Source of the DNA: an uncultured Faecalibacterium sp.
GTDB taxonomy: Bacteria; Bacillota; Clostridia; Oscillospirales; Ruminococcaceae
Direction: 5' to 3'
DNA: 64,000 nucleotides
Assembly: GCA_937880095.1 (NCBI GenBank)
Contig: CALFLK010000007.1
Coordinates: 1-64,000 of the forward strand
The notes under the pieces are model-generated. The model was not told where the DNA came from, did no database searches, and was given only the letters and a program-made list of their open reading frames with translations. The first letter of the stretch is position 1; each line of letters begins with the position of its first letter. The position numbers were made by a program, and so were the translations under genes. This document shows positions 35,062 through 43,924 of this stretch, piece by piece.

Positions 35062-35712
35062 TTATAAAAGATTTTGTATTGCTGCTATGTCTTCGAAATC
35101 ATGCAGATAAATCTGCGCAATTTGCTGCAGCTCTGCCTGCTGTTTTTCTGATGGGTCATAAACGGCAACCACCGGAAATCCATCTGCTGCGGCAGTTTGT
35201 GCCGCATGACAGGCATCCTCAAAAACGTAAGTTTCCGCCTTCGGCGTTCCTAGATTGGCGTTTGCCTCCCGATAAATATGAGGTTCTTTTTTGCTATGCC
35301 CCACCGAAGTGCAGGTAAATATCTCTGAAAAATATTTACGAATCCCGCAGCGCTCCAATGCAGCTTCGACCAAATACCGATCAGTAGCGGTCGCAATGCA
35401 CATTTTCACGCCATGCGTATACAGTAATGCGAGAAATTCTTCTACACCCGGCTTTGTTTTGACCGTATCCATATAGAAGTGTTCGACCATCTGGTTTACG
35501 CCGTCTATGATTTCCTCTTTTGTCAGCGGTACACCGTATTCCTTGCGGTAATAATCGGTAGACTGCTCCAACGAAAAGGTTTGAAAAGTTTTTGCCAAAT
35601 TTTCTTTGGGTGTATAACCCAGAGAGCGAAGATATTCTTCGCCAATCGTTTCCCAGATGAACATGGAATCCAGAAGGGTTCCATCCACATCAAAAATAGC
35701 GCCCCGCATCAT
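35062..35712 (-). CDS. HAD family phosphatase in the thiamine operon (216 aa)
   Basis: HAD subfamily I hydrolase: motif I FDVDGTLLDSM (catalytic Asp pair), motif II CIATATD, motif III around GHSKKEPHIY and motif IV VFEDACHAAQTAAADGF. The start ATG 35712 overlaps the thiE stop (ATGA), so the two are translated together. Since no thiL is visible here but thiamine import (ThiT) is, dephosphorylation of thiamine monophosphate to thiamine is a reasonable role (inference). Other sugar-phosphate substrates remain possible. Confidence 0.85.
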   Translation of the reverse strand: MMRGAIFDVDGTLLDSMFIWETIGEEYLRSLGYTPKENLAKTFQTFSLEQSTDYYRKEYGVPLTKEEIIDGVNQMVEHFYMDTVKTKPGVEEFLALLYTHGVKMCIATATDRYLVEAALERCGIRKYFSEIFTCTSVGHSKKEPHIYREANANLGTPKAETYVFEDACHAAQTAAADGFPVVAVYDPSEKQQAELQQIAQIYLHDFEDIAAIQNLL

Positions 35713-36350
35713 GCTTTCACCATCTGTGCAGAAAGTGCAGACAGCTCCTTGCACTCCGTTTCGATATCTTCCGCGCCAAAGATGGCAGATACCAAAGCAA
35801 CGCCATCGACACCAGAGCCGGACAGCTCCAGAATATTGGACTTTTTAATGCCGCCAATGGCGACAACCGGAATCTTGACTGCCTGACAAATGGCTTTCAG
35901 TTCATCATGGGGAACTTCCCGTGCATCGAGCTTTGTCGTAGTAGAGAATACTGCGCCCACGCCCAAATAGTCGGCTCCTGCCGCTTCAGCAGCCAATGCC
36001 TGCTCCACGGTTCGTGCGGAAACACCGATAATTTTGTCTTTTCCCAGCAAAGCACGCACGTTGCCGGCTTCCATATCCGACTGACCCACATGGACACCGT
36101 CTGCACCGCTTTGAATCGCCACTTCCACATTGTCATTGATGAGGAACGGTACATGGTACTTGTGGCACAGTGCCTTCATTTCCAACGCTTCTACCAAAAA
36201 GTCCGCATCACTCAAATGTTTTTCTCGCAGCTGGATGCAGGTTGCACCACCTTTCAGGGCACATTCCACCTGTTCCATCAGAGATTGCGTGCCTACCCAG
36301 CTTCTGTCGGTTACCGCATACAGCAGCATTGCGTCTTTACTGCAGTTCAT
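35709..36350 (-). CDS. thiE: Thiamine phosphate synthase
   Basis: Joins HMP-PP and thiazole phosphate. A TIM barrel with CIQLREKHLSDADFLVEA, FLINDNVEVAIQSGADGVHV and YLGVGAVFSTTTKLDA. Length of 213 residues is typical. The ATG has GGGAGTG upstream, 12 bases after thiM. Part of the TPP-controlled operon. Confidence 0.96.
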   Translation of the reverse strand: MNCSKDAMLLYAVTDRSWVGTQSLMEQVECALKGGATCIQLREKHLSDADFLVEALEMKALCHKYHVPFLINDNVEVAIQSGADGVHVGQSDMEAGNVRALLGKDKIIGVSARTVEQALAAEAAGADYLGVGAVFSTTTKLDAREVPHDELKAICQAVKIPVVAIGGIKKSNILELSGSGVDGVALVSAIFGAEDIETECKELSALSAQMVKA

Positions 36351-36362
36351 ACTGACACTCCC

Positions 36363-37184
36363 TTACATAATTTTATATTTTGCACGGTTTTCCAGCGTTT
36401 CGCCGTCCAGACGATACACTGCATCAATAATGTAATCCCGATAGCTTGCATTGCCGTCCGCAGAAGAAACCCTTTCGTAAGCAATTTCGCCGCAGATCCC
36501 CATTGCGCAAACTGCTGCTGCAACCGCATCCAGCGTATTTTCTGGATTTGCCGTCACATAGGCAGCCGTCATAGCGGACAGCTGACAGCCAGTACCCGTA
36601 ACACTGCGCATCATGGGGTGCCCATTATAAATGCAGTATGCCTTCTGTGCATCCGCAACAATATCAATGGCTCCGGTAATCGCAATCACTGCACCGCTCT
36701 TTTGTGCAAAGGCTTTGGCAAATGCAACCGTCTGTGCCAAATTTTCTTCGGTAACGGTATCTGCCACATCCGCATCTACGCCTTTTGTAGTGCCCTGACC
36801 ATTTGCCAGCGTTTTAATTTCCGAAATATTGCCCCGAATCACCGCAAACTTCACCTGCTCCAGCAGCTTATACGCCGTCTGGGTGCGCAGTGTAGATGCA
36901 CCTGCACCCACCGGGTCCAGAACGACAGGATGATCCAGCGCATTGGCTTTTTTACCTGCCAGCAGCATTGACGGGATGGTACGGCTGTTCAGTGTACCGA
37001 TGTTGATATTCAGACCGCCGCAGATGCTGGTGATTTCTTCTACTTCCTCTGCATCGTCTGCCATAATGGGTGAACCACCGCAGGCCAGCAAAATATTGGC
37101 GCAGTCATTGATGGTAACGTAATTGGTAATATTGTGAATGAGCGGACTTTTTACCCGCACATTTTCCAGCATTTCTTTCAGCAT
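36363..37184 (-). CDS. thiM: Hydroxyethylthiazole kinase
   Basis: Phosphorylates thiazole alcohol for salvage. VKSPLIHNITNYVTINDCAN at the N-terminus, PVVLDPVGAGAS, FAVIRGNISEI and SVTGTGCQLSAMTAAYV are the family motifs. 273 residues. Follows thiW by 9 bases, consistent with ThiW importing the substrate of ThiM. Confidence 0.96.
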   Translation of the reverse strand: MLKEMLENVRVKSPLIHNITNYVTINDCANILLACGGSPIMADDAEEVEEITSICGGLNINIGTLNSRTIPSMLLAGKKANALDHPVVLDPVGAGASTLRTQTAYKLLEQVKFAVIRGNISEIKTLANGQGTTKGVDADVADTVTEENLAQTVAFAKAFAQKSGAVIAITGAIDIVADAQKAYCIYNGHPMMRSVTGTGCQLSAMTAAYVTANPENTLDAVAAAVCAMGICGEIAYERVSSADGNASYRDYIIDAVYRLDGETLENRAKYKIM

Positions 37185-37193
37185 ATTGTTCTC

Positions 37194-37700
37194 TTAACCT
37201 TTCATCGTCTTAAACACACTGGTCTTTTTCAGTGCCTCGATTACAATGGCGGACAGAATTGCGCCACCGGCTGTGGAAATCAGGAAGGGAATGATGTAGG
37301 TGTAAAATGCAATTTCGCCAGCGCTCTTGCCCAAAAATGCAATCGCAACGGGGTATGCGCACAAACCACCCAGAATGCCCGTTCCAAACACTTCGGCAAT
37401 ATAGGTCAGCCAAGTGTTTTTTGTTTTCCAGAACATCAAACCGCACAGCAATGCGCCAAACATACTGCCCGGGAAAGCCAGCACACTACCCAACCCCAGC
37501 AGATTGCGAATCAGGCTGGCTGCAAAAGCCACACCCACGCCGTACCAAGGACCCAGAAAAATGGCACAAAGAATATTTATGATATGCTGCACCGGCGCAC
37601 ATTTGCTGCCAAATACCGGAATGGAAAACAAGCTGCCTACCACGGCAACTGCACACAGAATACCTGCTAGCGTGAGTTTCTTTACATTGGTCTTTTTCAT
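37194..37700 (-). CDS. thiW: Thiazole-type ECF S component, ThiW (168 aa)
   Basis: Small membrane protein with KLTLAGILCAVAVVGSLFSI, SKCAPVQHIINILCAIFLGP and FPGSMFGALLCGLMF, the ThiW signature. It is thought to bring in hydroxyethylthiazole, the substrate of the adjacent thiM. ATG 37700 has AAAGGAG upstream. First gene after the TPP riboswitch and a long leader. Confidence 0.92.
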   Translation of the reverse strand: MKKTNVKKLTLAGILCAVAVVGSLFSIPVFGSKCAPVQHIINILCAIFLGPWYGVGVAFAASLIRNLLGLGSVLAFPGSMFGALLCGLMFWKTKNTWLTYIAEVFGTGILGGLCAYPVAIAFLGKSAGEIAFYTYIIPFLISTAGGAILSAIVIEALKKTSVFKTMKG

Positions 37701-37749
37701 TTTGAATCTCCTTTGCATTACGAGAACGACAGCAACTGCAGCGCTCTCA

Positions 37750-37774
37750 AAAAAAGTATAGAGTATCCCTCTAT
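37750..37774 (-). terminator. Second, short terminator in the thi leader
   Basis: Minus strand: ATAGAG-GGATA-CTCTAT (37758-37774) followed by seven T after AC. It lies between the riboswitch terminator and thiW, so it adds a second possible stop before the first gene. Confidence 0.55.
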
Positions 37775-37914
37775 TTGAGAAATGCGGTCGAAACTTACTG
37801 GTTTCCTCTCACGCCGGAACACGGCTTCCCATCGCTGCTTCATTCAGGCACAAGGCGCTCCCCTTCTGCCCGCCCCGTTTTCATCGGGGATGCTGTCCAC
37901 CTCTTTTCAAAGGA
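37775..37914 (-). other. GC-rich structured leader segment between TPP riboswitch and thiW
   Basis: A 140-base segment, far more GC-rich than its surroundings, separates the riboswitch terminator (37915-37956) from a second terminator (37750-37774). On the minus strand it can form hairpins CCCCG-ATGAAAA-CGGGG, GCCG-TGTTC-CGGC and GAAAC-CAGTAA-GTTTC. There is no coding potential I trust. It may be an extra RNA element or an inserted small palindromic repeat. Confidence 0.45.
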
Positions 37915-37956
37915 AATAAAAAAGCGGAAGTCTCTTGATAAGATGACTTCCGCTTT
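37915..37956 (-). terminator. Expression-platform terminator of the TPP riboswitch
   Basis: Minus strand: 12-bp stem (37945-37956 with 37921-37932) followed by a T-run, about ten bases after the aptamer. It would form when TPP is bound. Confidence 0.85.
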
Positions 37957-37965
37957 ACGCAATTA

Positions 37966-38053
37966 AACTGTATCCCTTCGTTGGCATTATCCAAATCAGG
38001 TCAATCGGTCTAAGGTTTCACCTTACTCTCAGCCTGTCATACAAGCTCCCGCT
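37966..38053 (-). ncRNA. TPP riboswitch (THI element)
   Basis: On the minus strand the conserved blocks appear in order: GCGGGAGC, GGCTGAGAG, then ACCTGATTTGG, ATAATGCCAACG and AAGGGA. This is the TPP aptamer with its P2-P5 arms. It controls the seven-gene thiamine salvage operon downstream through the following terminator, switching expression off when thiamine pyrophosphate is abundant. Confidence 0.95.
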
Positions 38054-38059
38054 ATTATG

Positions 38060-38658
38060 CAATTTTCTTTACATATACACCATAGCAGAAAAAAAGTCAA
38101 GAAAACTAAAGGTTTGGCATTGTTTTCAAAAACTTGTACTTTCGTCCCTGTACAACTTCTTGTATATCGGTCTGCAGCGCACCTTTTCTTTTACTGAGAA
38201 TTCAACACATAACCTATCTCTTTTTACCAGATTATACTCCTGCCACTGCTGCAAAGAGCTTTTATACCGGTGTTCCTATGCGAAAATGATACATTCAGTT
38301 TAGATACATTTTCTTTCTCTATCTTGCGCTTGTATCATACCTATCTCTCAAATATATTTTATACCTTTTCCTTTTTCACAAATGCATGGCACTGCTTTCT
38401 CAATCCGTATAAAATCCCCAGTTTTTTATACAAATCACTCCGTATATATTCCAAATTTTTGCATATTTAGAAAATCTTTTTCACGCAAACATTTGTCTTT
38501 CTAAAAGTACTACTTTTCGTTTCCGTTTGTTTCATTTTTAACGATAATAAAAATCGTACTATCGTTCTAAAAACACATATCTCAACTTTCCGTTTTTCTT
38601 TCGAAATTAGCTTTTTTGCTGTCTTTTCTATATCGCGCGAAAAATGCCGAATCTTGCC
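38060..38658. other. AT-rich region without a recognisable gene
   Basis: About 600 bases of AT-rich sequence between the divergent thi operon and the M20 operon. I see no convincing ORF, repeat or RNA gene, and no purine-type riboswitch in front of the nucleoside operon. The left end should contain the promoter of the riboswitch transcript; the right end holds the promoter of the M20 gene. Confidence 0.6.
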
Positions 38659-38687
38659 TTGACAAGCTGCTTGAATTTCACTATTAT
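38659..38687 (+). promoter_or_regulatory. Promoter of the M20-nucleoside operon
   Basis: Perfect -35 TTGACA (38659-38664), 17-base spacer, -10 TATTAT (38682-38687), about 60 bases before the first ATG. Confidence 0.7.
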
Positions 38688-38747
38688 GAAATTGATTGCC
38701 TGACAATTTCTAACGATTTGGAACATCGTACTTACAGGAGGATCACA

Positions 38748-40061
38748 ATGGTAAATATTCATAAAACACTGGATGATGTTCTGCCGCAGATCATTGCGCT
38801 GAGCGAGGATATTTTCCGTCATCCCGAACTTGGCTTTAAGGAGTTCCGCAGCCGTGAAAAAGTGATTGCAGCATTGGATGCTGCCGGTATTGCCCACACC
38901 GATGTGGCATACACCGGTCTCACTGCCTGCTTGGATTCCGGCAAGCCCGGCCCTAACATTGGTCTGATTGCTGAATTTGACGCAATCCCCACGCTGGGCC
39001 ACCCTTACGCCAGCGAAACCGACTACGCTGCACACGCTTGCGGTCATTACGCACAGATCGGCGTTATGCTGAGCCTGTTTCTGGCAATTCACAATTCCGG
39101 TCTGATGGAACAGCTGTGCGGCAAGGTAACCCTGCTGGTCACCCCCGCTGAGGAATTCTGCGACATGGAATACCGCCGCAATCTGATTGCAGAAGGCAAG
39201 CTTCATTATCCTTCCGGCAAACAGGAAATGATTGCCACCGGCGTGTTTGATTCTATTGATATTATGCTGTCCTGCCACGCTATGGGTCTGGACATGACCA
39301 AATATCACGCCGAAATCGGTGCCAGCCTGAATGGCTTTATCGAAAAGCGCGCTATTTTCCATGGCAAGTCTGCTCATGCAGGCGCTAACCCGGAAGGCGG
39401 TGTAAACGCACTGAATGCAGCAACGCTGGCAATGAGCGGCATTAACTTTTTGCGTGAAACCTTCCGTGCTGAGGACACCATCCGCGTTCATTTTATGATG
39501 ACGGAAGGCGGTCAGGCTGTAAACAGCATCCCCTCTCGCACACAGCTGGAAATGTATGTGCGCGCCAAGACGGTTGATGCAATCTTCGAGACCAATGCAA
39601 AGGTAAACCGTGCGCTGCGTGCCGGTGCGCTTGCCATCAACTGCGGTCTGGAAATTCAGGATACACCGGGCTACTTCCCGCTGCATCAGGATGAAAACCT
39701 GACCGAGCTGGTGAAAAAGCACATTCTGGATTACATGGAGCCTTCCATGATTGCACAGGGTACCCACGGTTTTGCTTCCGGCGATATGGGTGATATCTCT
39801 ATGATGTGGCCCACCGTTGAAATCGGCATTGCCGGCTTTACCGGTTCCATCCACGGCAAGGACTTTATGACCGTCGATGAAGAACAGGCTTACCGGGTAC
39901 CCGCCCACTATTTCGCCGATACGATCGTTGACCTGCTGTCCGATCAGGGTGCATCTGCATGGAAGATCAAAGAGGCTTTCGTGCCGGTGATGAACAAGAA
40001 GCACTATCTGGAAACTCTGGATAGCTTGAATAAGACGACCACTTATGAAAAGGAGAATTGA
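38748..40061 (+). CDS. M20 family amidohydrolase (437 aa)
   Basis: AbgB/IAL-type metal hydrolase of the M20D group. HPELGFKEFRSREKV, ACGHYAQIGVMLS (metal His), TPAEEFCDMEYRR (Glu pair) and SCHAMGLDM carry the catalytic and metal residues. The dimerisation domain contains FHGKSAHAGANPEGGVNALN. AGGAGG lies 7 bases before the ATG. It is the first gene of the BMP/nucleoside transport operon, one base before the lipoprotein gene. The substrate is likely an N-acyl or p-aminobenzoyl-glutamate-type amide, and its link to nucleosides is unclear. Confidence 0.88.
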   Translation: MVNIHKTLDDVLPQIIALSEDIFRHPELGFKEFRSREKVIAALDAAGIAHTDVAYTGLTACLDSGKPGPNIGLIAEFDAIPTLGHPYASETDYAAHACGHYAQIGVMLSLFLAIHNSGLMEQLCGKVTLLVTPAEEFCDMEYRRNLIAEGKLHYPSGKQEMIATGVFDSIDIMLSCHAMGLDMTKYHAEIGASLNGFIEKRAIFHGKSAHAGANPEGGVNALNAATLAMSGINFLRETFRAEDTIRVHFMMTEGGQAVNSIPSRTQLEMYVRAKTVDAIFETNAKVNRALRAGALAINCGLEIQDTPGYFPLHQDENLTELVKKHILDYMEPSMIAQGTHGFASGDMGDISMMWPTVEIGIAGFTGSIHGKDFMTVDEEQAYRVPAHYFADTIVDLLSDQGASAWKIKEAFVPVMNKKHYLETLDSLNKTTTYEKEN

Positions 40062-40062
40062 A

Positions 40063-41187
40063 ATGAAAAAGAAGCTGTTAAGCACTGTGGCACTGGTCAC
40101 GATGGTTGCAACGATGCTGTTTGGCTGCGGCGGCGCTCCTGCTGATGATTCCGCAAACAACGGCGGTGCTTCCGCTGACAAGGTTAAGGTTTCCCTGCTG
40201 GTTACCGGTTCCTTCGGCGACAAGGCATTCAACGATTCTGCACAGGCAGGTATGAAGCGTCTGGAAGCTGAGCTGGGCGATAAGGTTGAGATCGAAATGG
40301 TCGAGCTGGGCACCGATAAGACCAAGTTCGAAGGTTCTCTGCTGGACGCATCCGAGTCTGATTCCGACATCATCGTCACCGGTCTGTGGGAGATGAAGGA
40401 AATCACCGAGAAGGTTGCACAGGAGTTCCCTGAGAAGAAGTACATCATCTTCGACACCGACATTGACTACGCTGCAGGCGATTTGAGCAATGTTTACTCC
40501 ATGAGCTACAAGCAGAACGAGGGCGCTTTCCTGGCTGGCGTTCTGGCTGCATCCGCTACCTCCTCCGATATGGAGCACGCTAACGCAGAAAAGGTCATCG
40601 GCTTTGTTGGCGCAAAGGACACCTCTGCTGTCATCAACGACTCTGCTGTTGGTTTCATCCAGGGCGCAAAGTTTGCTGATCCTGACGTAAAGGTTCTGGT
40701 TTCCTATGTTGGTTCTTTCGTTGACTCTGCTACCGCTAAGGAGCTGGCACTGACCCAGTACGACTCCGGTGCTGACGTGGTATTCGTTGCTGCTGGTCCT
40801 GCATCTGTTGGTGCAATCGAAGCTGCTGCAGAAAACCAGAAGTACATCATCGGTGTTGACTCTGACCAGGCTATGGCTTACGAAGGCAAGGACGAAGTCA
40901 ACTACATCATCTCTTCCGCAATCAAGGGTGTCGGCGACAGCATCTTCAATGCTGTAAGCCGTTCTCTGAATGGCGAGCTGCCCTACGGCGAGCACGAAAG
41001 CCTGGGTCTGGAAGACGGCGTAGTTGCTCTGGCTGACAACGATATTTACCAGTCTGTCGTTCCCGAAGCTGTGCGCAATGCAGTGAACGATGCCAAGGAA
41101 AAGCTGATCGCTGGTGAAGTCACTGTCGATACCGCTTACGGCATGGAAGATTCTGTGCTGAAGAGCATCATCAACAACGCAAAGTAA
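40063..41187 (+). CDS. BMP-type nucleoside-binding lipoprotein (374 aa)
   Basis: Basic membrane protein (PnrA/TmpC-like) substrate-binding protein. The signal ends in lipobox LFGC (about residue 22). Mature part: LLVTGSFGDKAFNDSAQAG, VYSMSYKQNEGAFLAGVLAA, ADVVFVAAGPASVGAIEAA and YIIGVDSDQAMAY. It binds purine nucleosides for the ABC permease genes downstream. Codon use is strongly biased towards a preferred set, consistent with high expression as is usual for binding proteins. ATG 40063 has AAAAGGAG upstream. Confidence 0.92.
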   Translation: MKKKLLSTVALVTMVATMLFGCGGAPADDSANNGGASADKVKVSLLVTGSFGDKAFNDSAQAGMKRLEAELGDKVEIEMVELGTDKTKFEGSLLDASESDSDIIVTGLWEMKEITEKVAQEFPEKKYIIFDTDIDYAAGDLSNVYSMSYKQNEGAFLAGVLAASATSSDMEHANAEKVIGFVGAKDTSAVINDSAVGFIQGAKFADPDVKVLVSYVGSFVDSATAKELALTQYDSGADVVFVAAGPASVGAIEAAAENQKYIIGVDSDQAMAYEGKDEVNYIISSAIKGVGDSIFNAVSRSLNGELPYGEHESLGLEDGVVALADNDIYQSVVPEAVRNAVNDAKEKLIAGEVTVDTAYGMEDSVLKSIINNAK

Positions 41188-41314
41188 TTTCAGTTTATAA
41201 CAGTATCTCCTGCTTTCGTATGCTTGCGACAGATCAAGCCATTGGCTCACATCTGGGTAAGGATAAGATTGCGGGAGATTTCTGTATGTAGAGCAGACAA
41301 AGAAAGGAGCGCAT
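41188..41314 (+). promoter_or_regulatory. Intergenic segment with large hairpin between lipoprotein and ATPase genes
   Basis: The 127-base gap can form a long-range stem ATCTCCTGC (41205-41213) with GCGGGAGAT (41271-41279). There is no T-run, so it is not a classical terminator. Such stems often lower expression of transporter genes relative to the binding protein (inference). Confidence 0.35.
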
Positions 41315-42871
41315 ATGGAACAGGTAAATATCCTGGAAGCCAAAAATATCACCAAGGTCTACCCTGGTGGTGTTGTGGCAAACCACAATGTGAATCTCGA
41401 AATCCGCAAGGGTGAGATTCATGCACTGGTGGGCGAAAACGGTGCAGGCAAATCTACGCTTATGAAAATGCTGTTTGGTATGATCACTCCCACCGAGGGA
41501 TCGATTTATGTAGACGGCAAGGAAGTGCATTTCAGCTCCTCCAGCGACGCAATCGCTGCTGGTCTGGGTATGGTGCATCAGCACTTCATGCAGGTTCCGT
41601 CCATGACGGTAGCAGAAAACCTGATTCTGGGTGCAGAACCGGGCAGCTCCATGCGTGTAAACCGTAAAAAGGCTGTGGAAATCACTCGTGAACTGTCGGA
41701 AAAGTACAATCTGGCGGTAGACGCAACCGAAAAGGTTGAGGATATTTCCCTCGCCATGCGCCAGAAGCTGGAAATTCTGAAAGCATTGTACCGTGGTGCG
41801 CACATCCTGATTCTGGATGAGCCTACCGCAGTGCTGACCCCGCAGGAAACCAAGGAGCTGTTTGAGCAGCTCAAACTCCTGCGTGACAGTGGTCACACCA
41901 TTATTTTCATTTCGCATAAGCTGAACGAGGTCAAGTCCCTTTGCAACCGCATGACTATTCTGCGTGATGGCAAAACCATGGGTACTTACGAAATTTCCGA
42001 CTTGGACGAGCAGGAAATTTCTCGCCTGATGGTGGGTCGTGATGTCAGCCTGGATATTGAAAAAGAGCCTGCCGATTTCGGCAAACCGGTGTTCTCTGTC
42101 AAAGATCTGCTGTATGTGGATCAGTTTGGCAAGACCCGTCTGGACCATGTTTCTTTCTCCATCCGTGAGGGTCAGATTCTGGGCATTGCCGGCATCGACG
42201 GAAACGGTCAGTCTGAACTGGTCGAGGCAATCGTAGGCACACTGAAACTGCAGGGCGGCAACGTGCACCTGAATGGCGAAGATTTGACCCACAGCTCTGT
42301 ACTGAAGCGTCAGGAAGCCGGTATTTCTCACGTTTCCGAAGACCGTATGCGTTATGGTACTGCCCCCAAGCTGTCCTTGGAGGACAACACCATCTCCAAG
42401 ATTTACTACACCGACAAGCTGAAAACCCGCAGGTTTATCGACCGCAAGAAGGTATCTGCCTATACCAACCGTATTCTGGAAGAATTCTTGGTCAAATACG
42501 ACAACGCACAGCAGTCTGCTGCAGAGCTGTCCGGCGGTAACGTGCAGAAAATGATTGTGGGTCGTGAATTCGATTACGAACCCGATTTGCTGATTATGAA
42601 CCAGCCCACCCGCGGCATCGACGTTGGCGCAATCGAATTTATCCGCCAGAAAATCATTGAGATGCGGAAAAAGAAGAAGGCTGTTCTGCTGGTTTCTGCT
42701 GATCTGGGTGAAATTTTCTCCTTGAGCGATACCATTCTTGTTATGCACGAAGGCCGTATCGTGGGCTACATCGACGATGTGAAGAATACCTCCGAAAAGG
42801 ATCTGGGTCTGTATATGCTGGGCGTCAAGGAGGATTCCAAGGAACAAATCGGAGGTGCTTACTGTGAGTAA
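41315..42871 (+). CDS. Nucleoside ABC transporter ATPase, two-domain (518 aa)
   Basis: Fused dual ATPase of the YufO/NupA type. Domain 1: VGENGAGKSTLMKMLFG (about 38-54), LAMRQKLEILKALYRGAHILIL, DEPTAVLTPQE. Domain 2: GIAGIDGNGQSELVEAI (degenerate P-loop, as usual in the family), ELSGGNVQKMIVGREFDYEP and MNQPTRGIDVGA. It energises the permeases encoded by the next two genes. AAAGGAG lies 6 bases before the ATG. Confidence 0.94.
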   Translation: MEQVNILEAKNITKVYPGGVVANHNVNLEIRKGEIHALVGENGAGKSTLMKMLFGMITPTEGSIYVDGKEVHFSSSSDAIAAGLGMVHQHFMQVPSMTVAENLILGAEPGSSMRVNRKKAVEITRELSEKYNLAVDATEKVEDISLAMRQKLEILKALYRGAHILILDEPTAVLTPQETKELFEQLKLLRDSGHTIIFISHKLNEVKSLCNRMTILRDGKTMGTYEISDLDEQEISRLMVGRDVSLDIEKEPADFGKPVFSVKDLLYVDQFGKTRLDHVSFSIREGQILGIAGIDGNGQSELVEAIVGTLKLQGGNVHLNGEDLTHSSVLKRQEAGISHVSEDRMRYGTAPKLSLEDNTISKIYYTDKLKTRRFIDRKKVSAYTNRILEEFLVKYDNAQQSAAELSGGNVQKMIVGREFDYEPDLLIMNQPTRGIDVGAIEFIRQKIIEMRKKKKAVLLVSADLGEIFSLSDTILVMHEGRIVGYIDDVKNTSEKDLGLYMLGVKEDSKEQIGGAYCE

Positions 42872-43922
42872 GAACTTGAACAAGAAATTTACCTTTATTC
42901 GGCTGTTCTGTGCATTTGGTATTGCCATTGCCGTATCTGTGGCAATCATCTTTGCTGTCAGCAATGAGCCCATTACCGCAATCACCAATCTGTTTTTGGG
43001 ACCCCTGCAGAGCAAACGTCACTTCTTTGATGTTTTTGCCAGCAGCGTTCCGCTGATGTTCACCGGTCTGGCACTGGGTATGGTGTTCAAATCCGGTAAC
43101 TTCTCCATGATTTCCGACGCCTGCCTGTACATGGGTGGTGTTGTGACCGCTGCGCTGGCAATCAATGTTGCCCTGCCTGCCGGTGTGCATCCGATTGTCA
43201 TTATGCTGGTTGCCGCTGTGGTTGGCGGTATCATCGGCAGTATTCCCGCTATTTTGAAGGTATACTTCAAGACAAATGAGCTGGTTACCTCGCTGATGCT
43301 CAACTATGTATTCTTCTTTCTGGGGCTTTACATTGTTACCACCTTCCTGGCAGACCGTCAGGCTGGTACCTTTGCATCCTTGAAGTATCAGGCTACCGCT
43401 TCTCTGGGCATTCTGATTCCGGGTACCAAGCTCCACGTTGGTTACCTGATTGCCATTGGTGTCGTGGTTGCCCTGTACCTGCTGATGTTCAAAACCAAGT
43501 TCGGTTACGAAGTCCGCATTTCCGGCAGCAACCCGGAATTTGCAAAATATTCCGGCATCAACACCAGCAAGGTCATCATCCTGACTCAGGTGATTGCCGG
43601 TGCAGTTGCGGGTCTGGGCGGTTCTGTGGAACAGCTGGCAATGTACCAGCGTTTCAACTGGCAGGACGCACCGTCTTATGCATGGGACGGCGTCATCATT
43701 GCAATTCTGTCCGGCAACAACCCGAAGCTGGTTCCGTTTACTGCCTTCTTCCTGGCATATATCCGCGTTGGTGCCGACCTGATGTCCCGCCGTGCAGACG
43801 TGCAGAATGAACTGGTTGCCATCATTCAGGCTATTTTGATTTTGTTTGTAACCGCAGAGCGTTTCATGGCTGGCTGGAAACAGCGTCAGGAAGCTAAAAA
43901 AGCACTGGAAGGAGAAGCATAA
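42864..43922 (+). CDS. Nucleoside ABC transporter permease 1 (352 aa)
   Basis: YufP/BmpC-type permease of the BPD_transp_2 family: GLALGMVFKSGNFSMISDAC, VVGGIIGSIPAILKVYFKTN and GYEVRISGSNPEFAKYSGIN are characteristic, within about nine membrane helices. The start is GTG 42864 with GGAGG 8 bases upstream, overlapping the ATPase gene by 8 bases. Confidence 0.92.
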   Translation: MSKNLNKKFTFIRLFCAFGIAIAVSVAIIFAVSNEPITAITNLFLGPLQSKRHFFDVFASSVPLMFTGLALGMVFKSGNFSMISDACLYMGGVVTAALAINVALPAGVHPIVIMLVAAVVGGIIGSIPAILKVYFKTNELVTSLMLNYVFFFLGLYIVTTFLADRQAGTFASLKYQATASLGILIPGTKLHVGYLIAIGVVVALYLLMFKTKFGYEVRISGSNPEFAKYSGINTSKVIILTQVIAGAVAGLGGSVEQLAMYQRFNWQDAPSYAWDGVIIAILSGNNPKLVPFTAFFLAYIRVGADLMSRRADVQNELVAIIQAILILFVTAERFMAGWKQRQEAKKALEGEA

Positions 43923-43924
43923 TC

